DNA of 15,684 nt from Glomus cerebriforme (lineage: Eukaryota > Glomeromycota > Glomeromycetes > Glomerales > Glomeraceae), in NCBI GenBank assembly GCA_003550305.1, contig QKYT01000369.1, positions 75,292-90,975 on the forward strand. Reading direction: 5' to 3'. Below are positions 9,900 through 15,684 of the stretch, piece by piece. A program made the position numbers and the translations under genes. Positions within the stretch are counted from its first letter, which is position 1, and every line of letters starts with the position of its first letter. A model generated the notes under the pieces. The model searched no databases. It had not been told where the DNA came from and saw only the letters and a list, made by a program, of their open reading frames with translations.

Positions 9900-10319
9900 T
9901 AATCATGACAGATAAAAATACCATTCAAGTTCGAAAAAATTTTGAAATAAATATTATTTCAGTTTTGAGAAACAAAATATAAAATATACAAAATTTAATG
10001 GAATGTAAAAGATTTTGAAAGTAATCTAAAATTGTTTCTAGCTACCAAATTTTATCTAACTTTTTTGATGTTCAACACCCGAAATTGTCTCATTTTTTGA
10101 ATTTTTGTGAGAAAAATTAAAAAAAAATGCTAAAAAACGTATAAATGAACTTACTATCAATTAATATTGGATATGATAACTTCAAAATTTTGAATTGAGA
10201 AAGTGATTGCAGAATAGGAACGTAGGAGTGCAAATATAAGTTATTTTTCGTTCGATAAAATTTTTTTTTTCGAACAGTATCCTTTTTTATGCATTTACGC
10301 AGCTAATCATGTGAAAAAA
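9900..10319. other. AT-rich spacer
   Basis: No gene is seen. A short hairpin (GTTCGA / TCGAAC around a T-rich loop) lies at about 10250-10277. No terminal repeat of the preceding element was found here. Confidence 0.45.
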
Positions 10320-10758
10320 ATGTGGGATTACCCTTCTATAAGGTCTTTGATAAGTTGTTTTTTTAACCCAACACCCGTTGAGTAGAGGAAAGGGTAAGTT
10401 GTAGTGTTTTATTATTTTTTTCTTCGTGAGTTTTTACATTGGAAATATGTTTTTGACTATTGCAATGATTATCTATAATAGATTTATTTTATTTATGATT
10501 CAATCTATCCCACGTCCCTAAATGGAGTATTTAAGAATATCCGTTGAGGACTACCTTAAAAAGACGGGAAGACAATTTAATCCTACATCTAAAAGTTCTG
10601 ATTTATATCTACAATAGATTTACGCTTCCAATCTACAGAAACATTACAATATTTATAAAAGAGAAAATTGTCATCAACTCGAAAAATATCTTTATATTCA
10701 TTGCATCTAGTATAAACTGATACGGTTCTTCGTCCTCTTGATGATCGGGATATCATAA
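10320..10758 (+). pseudogene. two-exon gene relic of unknown family, frame preserved through the intron
   Basis: Exon 1 (10320-10393) reads MWDYPSIRSLISCFFNPTPV. The intron (10394-10481: GTAAGT..ATAATAG, 88 nt) splits a Gly codon, and exon 2 (10482-10758) continues in the same frame: MEYLRISVEDYLKKTGRQFN, NPTSKSSDLYLQ, IYASNLQKHYNIYKRENCHQ, then YKLIRFFVLLMIGIS. Four in-frame stops break it: TAG 10383, TAA 10519, TAG 10615 and TAG 10708. No frameshift is evident over about 117 codons, so this was a coding sequence recently. The family is not recognised; the C-terminus is hydrophobic. It may be part of a larger mobile-element gene. Confidence 0.45.
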
Positions 10759-11146
10759 TTAAATACTTTACTGCGGATTATGCGCTTTAATATGGAAAAA
10801 TCTTAATTATGTGATTTTAAACTTGAATTGTGTAATTTATGCATTTAATGTTGTATAAAAATCATCGTCCTAGTTTCATGTCCTCTGAACCCGGACCCAG
10901 CCCGGAAAAAAATTACAAAAATTATTAGCCGGCGTTGCAGGCCTTCAACTCCAAGTCTTTTTTTTTTATTTCAAGAAAAGACAATATTGAAGCTTTAGTA
11001 GATTTTTCACCCTTTTCAGCTTTTCTATTTTTATGAGTTTGTTTTATTTTATATTAAGTTTTATTTGTTTAAAGGAAATGACAAAAGAAAAACCTTTAAA
11101 AGTTAGCATTTAGTAAATGTTTCGCGTTTAAAAAATATGCATATGT
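10759..11146. other. spacer with a GC-richer island at 10865-10955
   Basis: Most of the stretch is AT-rich. The island contains CCCGGACCCAGCCCGG and GCCGGCGTTGCAGGCC, clearly richer in G+C than its surroundings. It could be a fragment of a dispersed repeat. No open frame crosses it and no tRNA or rRNA fold could be drawn. Confidence 0.35.
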
Positions 11147-11500
11147 TACCACCGATTTTCGTATTACTGCGGGTGATAACAGAAATAGAAAATAAAGTGT
11201 ATATATAAAATAGAACAGAATTCAATAAAATTAAAAATGTATAAATTGGGCAAGGATCAACTCGTTTATTATATTATCAAAAGAAATACGAAATAATACT
11301 GCCTCTTTCGGCGCTCTGTATTATCGGTTTATTCCTAAGACTATCTAAAAACTATTTTTCACACTTTCTGCCTCTTCTGTCCTTTACCCTCCCAACCTTC
11401 CCTTATATATTGTTCAAATTCCTGGGCCCGATTCGTCTAGTGGACGATTCGTCCATCCTATGCCACAAGCCACACGATCATCCCGAATCCCGCTATACCA
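11147..11500 (-). mobile_element. possible solo LTR of a retrotransposon
   Basis: On the minus strand a TATATAAG box (about 11402-11409) is followed about 80 bases on by AATAAA (near 11325) and then a U5-like stretch ending TGGTAACA at 11147. This is the U3-R-U5 order of an LTR. The end is itself a small inverted repeat: TGTTACCACC at 11147 against GGGTGATAACA at 11174-11184. No gag or pol fragment is found on either side, and the far boundary near 11500 is uncertain. CGATTCGTC is duplicated at about 11430-11452. Confidence 0.3.
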
Positions 11501-11502
11501 AA

Positions 11503-11590
11503 TAAACTATAAAAAATAAACTATATAATAAACTAAAAATAAAAATAAACTAAAAAACTAAAAAAAAATAAATAAAAATAAATTAGACTA
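11503..11590. repeat. AAATAAACTA-type low-complexity tract
   Basis: Imperfect repeats of AATAAACTA and AAAAATAAA run for about 90 bases with almost no G. It separates the LTR-like sequence from the small Cys-rich gene. Confidence 0.6.
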
Positions 11591-11708
11591 AACTCTATAG
11601 AAAAAATTTTGTCCCACATACATTTATTAAAGAATGAATATGTCGTGAGATGATGCACAACTTTCATCCTTAAAGCTGTTTAGGCCCTCATTAAACCTTC
11701 AAGCAAAA

Positions 11709-11998
11709 ATGCCACCATTCCCAAGTACTCATCACTGTCCAAGGTGTAAGAAGTCGTCTAAGAGCATGTCTAGGAAGGGACATTGTGAGAAACACCAGTG
11801 GGTTTGCGCTTCACATGAGTAAGTTCAATTGCTTTTTCATAATTTGTGGTGTACGGCCTTGATAAAATATTGACATTTATGCAACACAGGAAATGGTGGG
11901 TTAGCATGTGGGGAGAAAAATGTGCACGTTGTAATGAAAAGCGCGACTGTCACATTTGTAAAAACAACAAACACCCTCGAATCTCAGAACTCAAATAG
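11709..11998 (+). CDS. small Cys/His-rich, probably zinc-binding protein (72 aa, two exons)
   Basis: Start ATG 11709 has A at -3. Exon 1 is 11709-11818, the intron 11819-11889 (GTAAGT..CACAG, 71 nt) and exon 2 11890-11998 with TAG. The joined frame has no error. Metal-ligand pairs are regularly spaced: C10-x2-C13, C26-x2-H29, C33-x2-H36, C48-x2-C51, C57-x2-C60, including HHCPRCKKSS, HCEKHQWVCASH and CARCNEKRDCHICK. Ten Cys/His in CxxC/CxxH pairs suggest two zinc sites plus a spare pair; the rest is basic and Trp-rich, with no signal peptide or membrane segment. Small fungal proteins of similar layout exist, but I cannot name the family. Too short per exon to show as a long ORF; it is the only clearly undamaged gene here. 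Confidence 0.65.
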
Positions 11999-12570
11999 CC
12001 AGTTTAATTAACGTTAAAATTATGATTTATTTTGAGCAATACCACAATACCACATTCATTTGCCAAGTCCTGTGGCCAAGGTGCATGGGATAAATGGTAT
12101 TTCCGATATTTTTTTAGTTTGTGTTAAACATTTCTTCATATTTATGTCTGGTCTTCTGGTAGAATAGTATTAACATGGTTATTTTACTATGTTATGTATA
12201 AGTTCTAAAATTGATTTTATTGTATTAATTTATTAATTATCAGTAAAATAATCCTGATAGTTATTTATAAAGTTTTTTACAGTATTTTTATCTTATCTAA
12301 AATAATTCTTAACTATATTTATAAATAGTTCTTGCAGCAATTAATATCACAGATATTGTTCAAATGCAAAATATGATTGGATTGTAAATAATAACTATTT
12401 CAAAAATGCAATTATATTATATTAATAAAAATGATAATAAAAACAATAGTTACAGAAGTTCAATTTTCTACAATTAGTATTGTATATCCAATAAAATCAA
12501 AGAAAATTGTGAGAAATATGAGCCTATTTCTCTGGCTTTATAATAATTGTTAAAAAAAACACTTTAGCAA
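11999..12570. other. downstream region of the small Cys-rich gene
   Basis: The first 150 bases may be its 3' untranslated region; ACCACAATACCACATT holds a short direct repeat at about 12040-12057. The remainder is AT-rich, without an exon chain or RNA gene. Confidence 0.45.
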
Positions 12571-12645
12571 GNTCTCTAAACTATCAAATCTGCTGTAAAC
12601 CATAAACTTCTAAATGTTCAATTCTTCCATCTAGCTCTCTTTTGT

Positions 12646-13093
12646 TTAGTATTGCCTGCTTATGTCTTCAATTTTGCCATCATTTCTTGACAAAAGTAAT
12701 CTCTTAGCTCTTTCTTCCTCCATCTTTGTGTCACTAAGATCTCTAAATTCTTTCACTTCTCAAATCCAAATTGAATACTTGCATATATCTCAAAGGGATT
12801 CTGTATGTGAAAACTTCCAATTAATGATACCTATAAAATTGATATCATCACCAACGAGTATATTTTGCACATCAAAATCATCATGAATGAGAGCAATTGG
12901 TAGTTTATTTATCAAGTCATCAAAAGGGTTATCTTTTGAGTTTGAATTGAAGCAAGTCCAAATTTCTTTTTAGATCTTTAACTCACTTTTTTGCATCTGC
13001 CTCATTTAAATTTTCTTTCTTAACAAGCTCTTGTATATCATGAATTGTAATAAATTGCTTTTCTTTACAGATCAAGGAATAAGGGTCTGATAT
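12646..13093 (-). pseudogene. aminoglycoside-phosphotransferase (APH-like) kinase relic, C-terminal half
   Basis: On the minus strand the fragment starts after a possible acceptor (AATATCAG) and reads SDPYSLICKEKQFITIHDIQ, NEADAKK, stop, VKDLKRNLDLLQ, a 1-nt shift, then LPIALIHDDFDVQNILVGDD, FIGIINWKFSHTESL and LLLSRNDGKIEDISRQY-TAA. HxDFDxQN is the catalytic loop (normally HGDxxxxN) and GIINWK corresponds to the Mg-binding GIIDWE, here with Asn for Asp, a key-residue loss. TGA at 12790-12792 and 12760-12762 interrupt the end; the first replaces the Trp usual after SL. The N-terminal ATP-binding lobe is absent; in its place upstream lies the micro-exon array. Family assignment rests on the two motifs. 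Confidence 0.6.
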
Positions 13094-13199
13094 TACTTTA
13101 TTAATTTTATTATTAATCAGAAAATAGTACATAATTTTTTATATTATAAATTTATTTATTTAACTTAAATATAATTTTTATTTTCTAAAATCTTTACAA

Positions 13200-14290
13200 A
13201 AAGCCCAAATGTTTAACTTAATTTATAAAGAAAAGAAATAGGAATGATTAATGGTGTTCATCAATAAATAAAAAATAAAGAAAATTAAAAAAAAAGAAAG
13301 TTCTGTTTTACCTAAAGAAACTGAATTGAGCTGTCTACTAGTTTCTGTAAAGAAAAAAAAATAGGAATGATTAATGATGTTCACTAACAAATAAAAAATA
13401 AAGGAAATTAAAAAAAAGAAAGTTCTGTCTTACCTAAAGAAACCAAATTGAGCTACCAACCAGTTCCTATAAAGAAAAAGAAATAAAAATGATTAATGAT
13501 GTTCATTAACAAATAAAAAACAAAGGAAATTAAAAAAAAGAAAGTTTCATTTTACCTAAAGAAACTGAATTGAGCCGTCTACCAGTTTCTGTAAAGAAAA
13601 AAAAATGGGAATGATTAATGGCATTTATCAATGAATAAAAAATAAAGAAAATAAAAAAAAAGCTCCAACTTACCTAAAGAATTCAAATTGAGCCGCCCAC
13701 TAGTTTCTGTAAAGAAAAAAGAAGAAAAGGAATAGTTTAGTGATGTTTTTCAAGAATAAACATAAAGAAATTAATAAAAAAGTTTATTTTTACCTTAAAG
13801 AAAGTGAATTAAGCCGCCTTATAAAAAAAAGAAGAAAGAACCAGTTAGTGATATTTCTCAAAGGATAGAACTAGAACACAAAGGAAATTAAAAAATAATA
13901 AAAACACTTACCTAAAGGAATCAAATTAAACTACCCATCAGTTCTTGTAAAAAAAAAAAATAAAAATGGGTAATGATGTTTCTCAAAGGATAAAACAAAA
14001 AAAAAATAATAAAAAATACAAATGCTTATCTTAAAGAAGTTGAAATACCTAATCCATTTCTATAAAAAAAAAAAGAAATGATTAGTAGCATTACTTAAAA
14101 GTTAAACTATAGGAAAATATAAAGTACATTTACTTTAAACAGAGCATTCTAAACTATTCCTANAAAAAAAAAAAAAGACAGTTAATAACATTTTGAAAAA
14201 AATATATGAATTAAAAAAATATATCTCTCTCTTTAACTTACCTAAAAGACAGCCCATTCTTACAAAAAAAAAAAAAGGTTTTTTTAAAAA
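13200..14290 (-). repeat. tandem array of nine ~120-bp units carrying micro-exon-like cores
   Basis: Cores lie at 13312-13344, 13434-13466, 13556-13588, 13674-13706, 13794-13817, 13912-13943, 14030-14059, 14134-14159 and 14242-14258; start-to-start spacing is 122, 122, 118, 120, 118, 118, 104 and 108. On the minus strand most cores follow a T-rich tract ending in CAG, TAG or AAG and are followed by GTAAG, GTAAA or GTAAT-like donors. The four units nearest the kinase relic have cores of exactly 33 nt. Spliced in minus order these four encode an 11-residue repeat such as TGRRLNSVSLG, with one TAG. The spacers are A-rich (T-rich on minus) with a conserved AATGATTAATG word. The copies decay progressively toward 14290. 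Confidence 0.75.
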
Positions 14291-14455
14291 AAAAAATTGC
14301 GTCAAATTATAGCTGCTGACATATTTCAGATAATTGATGTTTTAAACTAAATATCTCACCTAACAATTTTAATCTGAGATGTGTCAGATTTGATCTTAGG
14401 CAAGAAGAAAATCTGTTATATATCGAATATCCAATATCACAGGTAAAACAATGCC
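14291..14455. other. spacer with a short hairpin
   Basis: It begins with poly-T and poly-A runs that could be eroded array units. ATCTGA/TCAGAT forms a 6-bp hairpin at about 14373-14390. No exon was seen. Confidence 0.4.
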
Positions 14456-14517
14456 AAATTGGGACTCATTTAGGTCATTTTAGGATATCCAAGAATGACC
14501 TAAATGAGCCCCAATTT
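14456..14517. repeat. 24-bp inverted repeat with 14-nt loop
   Basis: The arms are 14456-14479 and 14494-14517, complementary at 23 of 24 positions (one A-C mismatch at 14464). The centre of the arm reads CTCATTTAGGTCATT. This is by far the strongest simple hairpin in the window. It could be a fold-back element end, a replication-slippage product or a structured RNA; there is no T-tract logic suggesting a bacterial-type terminator. Confidence 0.8.
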
Positions 14518-14529
14518 TTTTTGTTTTTC

Positions 14530-15010
14530 TTCAGCAGGGTACCCGATTGATGACCAAATTTTGGCATAATTCATGCACATCAAGGTTATCAATCAGGTAT
14601 CTGCAAGGCTATCAATCGGGTATTTACTTTGTATGCAATCAGCACTAATCAAAATAGGACAATTCGGCCTAAATTTGATCAGATTGAATCTAGGTCAAAT
14701 GATGATCTAAATTAAGGTTGATTTTTGGCACAGTTTAGGTTACCAATCATCACAACACAGGTAGAATGCTGTTCAATTGGGCATATACCCGATTGATAAC
14801 TATTAAAATAATTAGTTAACATAGTATATATATCAGATTAAACAAAAATTGGTGATCAATAAGGCACATACCCAATTAAATACAATATAAGTAATTGGAT
14901 TAACCGATTTATAGTTATTTTATTAAGTGACAAAATCAGCAACCTGATTTGTAATAATTTGTAAAATTGACCTTCATAAAATTCGGCCTAAATTCGGCTG
15001 ATTTTAAAAA
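14530..15010. repeat. region of scattered ACCCGATTGAT and TTCGGCC motifs in both orientations
   Basis: ACCCGATTGAT occurs on the plus strand near 14540 and 14788 and in inverted form (ATCAATCGGGT or ATCAATCAGGT) near 14588 and 14611, with weaker copies near 14735 and 14868. TTCGGCCTAAATT occurs near 14663 and 14983. The mixed orientations suggest a nested or fold-back repeat. There is no coding potential. Confidence 0.5.
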
Positions 15011-15046
15011 AATTCACTTAAATTAGTAATGATGCACAGTTCGACC

Positions 15047-15220
15047 TATATTCGACTCTGCAGAATGATGGCCAAATTGCATACTAATTTTTATTAAAAT
15101 TAAACTTATATTCGACCTTGCAAACTAATGGTCAAATTATCACCGAATTATACACTAATTTTTATTAAAATTAAACTTATATTCGACCTTGCAGACTAAT
15201 GGTCGAATTATTACCCTTTT
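15047..15220. repeat. 71-bp tandem repeat
   Basis: The unit starting ACTAATTTTTATTAAAATTA at 15083-15153 is repeated at 15154-15220 with few differences; both contain TATATTCGACCTTGCA and CTAATGGTC. A third, partial and more diverged copy (TATATTCGACTCTGCAG, then GATGGCCAAATT) starts at 15047. The spacing is 60 then 71 bases, so the first copy is shortened. Confidence 0.7.
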
Positions 15221-15299
15221 TTAAACAAAAATACAAAAAATGATGGCTGAATTATATGCTATAAAATAATAATGCAACATGTTGTTCACTTCCAATATA

Positions 15300-15625
15300 A
15301 TATTAAAATATCATTATAGGTATATGTGGAGAATGTGTATCGATTGACATCATTGAATCAAGCTGTGTATCGATTTACATCATCGAATCAAGTGNTTCTA
15401 CTAACACTTGTGACATTGGAGTCTCGTTAGCAGGTAAAGATGTCGATTGTTCAAGATGTGATTCTAAAGAAGACATTTGTTCATGTGTAGCTTTTGTGTG
15501 TAGATCGACCATTTATTCATCACCTTTTGGTAAAAGTGGATTAGACGTTGAAGAACTTGGAGTATTATATTTGTCTAAGATATCGGCTGCAATATGTTTT
15601 CTTCCTTTTTTTTCATTTTGTTAAT
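15300..15625 (-). pseudogene. gene relic of unknown family with an internal repeat
   Basis: Minus-strand frame from about 15605: GRKHIAADILDKYNTPSSST, SNPLLPKGDE, stop, MVDLHTKATHEQMSSLESHL, EQSTSLPANETPMSQVLVE, then two copies of LDSMM.IDT. The frame is open for about 100 codons apart from two TAA codons, so it was once coding. The second TAA falls in one copy of LDSMM.IDT where the other has Ser. The polar, Ser/Thr/Gln-rich composition suggests a disordered or regulatory segment. An N lies at 15394. Family not recognised; the upstream part may lie beyond an intron or outside the window. Confidence 0.45.
15331..15393. repeat. ~30-bp direct repeat inside the gene relic
   Basis: GTGTATCGATTGACATCATT with following GAATCAAG recurs as GTGTATCGATTTACATCATC with GAATCAAG, a tandem duplication that keeps the reading frame (about ten residues). 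One copy carries the difference that makes a stop on the minus strand. Confidence 0.7.
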
Positions 15626-15684
15626 AAAAATTGTTATAAAGTTTGTTGAATAAAGTTATAATATACTTTGTTTTATGTATTTTT

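Noticed and set aside
10865..10955. rRNA or tRNA fragment in the GC-richer island
   Set aside because: No conserved rRNA words and no cloverleaf could be recognised.
11425..11497. tRNA-Glu-like words (TCTAGTGG, later CCGAATCCCGC)
   Set aside because: No acceptor or anticodon stem can be drawn, and the T stem lacks its 5' half; at most an old tRNA-derived fragment.
12662..12886. Plus-strand 74-codon Ser/Leu-rich frame
   Set aside because: Antisense shadow of the APH-like relic on the minus strand.
13200..14290. CRISPR array
   Set aside because: Units are homologous over their whole length with diverging copies; there are no constant repeats with unique spacers, and the DNA is eukaryotic.

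Overview
The window looks like nuclear DNA of an arbuscular mycorrhizal fungus (Glomeromycotina, Rhizophagus-like). This is an inference from very AT-rich intergenic DNA, short 60-120 nt introns with GT..AG ends (one with a perfect TACTAAC branch site), an F-box protein of the type greatly expanded in these genomes, relics of Myb/SANT-like, SAM-domain and aminoglycoside-phosphotransferase (APH-like) genes, and many mobile-element fragments. No homology search was possible; family names come from reading conceptual translations by eye.

Layout. 1-579: a two-exon Myb/SANT-like gene relic with an arginine-rich tail. 580-3190: AT-rich DNA with a 148-bp fold-back element (814-961), a possible degraded inverted-repeat element (1681-2274), a diverged direct repeat and a TATA/CT-rich promoter-like stretch. 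3191-3626: a candidate small three-exon gene ending in a Gly/Ser/Asp tail. 4208-5840 (minus): a nearly full-length F-box gene broken by one frameshift and three in-frame stops. 6410-6690: a fold-back/minisatellite element with a tRNA-like head. 6984-7140: a pogo/Tigger-like element end. 7231-7626: a SAM-domain gene relic. 7990-9899: a long decayed multi-exon gene resembling an RNase H-fold (integrase/transposase-like) family. 10320-10758: a two-exon relic whose frame still runs through its intron. 11147-11500: a possible solo LTR. 11709-11998: an apparently intact two-exon gene for a 72-residue Cys/His-rich, probably zinc-binding protein. 12646-13093 (minus): an APH-like kinase relic. 13200-14290: nine tandem ~120-bp units, each holding a micro-exon-like segment with splice signals on the minus strand. 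14390-15290: hairpin and repeat DNA. 15300-15625 (minus): another gene relic.

The genes do not form a pathway. Most are dead or dying copies of multicopy families, and nearly all their premature stops are explicable by G:C to A:T transitions, often at expected Trp codons. The most promising items are the micro-exon array, which lies directly upstream of the APH relic in the same orientation, the small zinc-type gene, and the three-exon candidate at 3191-3626. None of the three appears as a long ORF.
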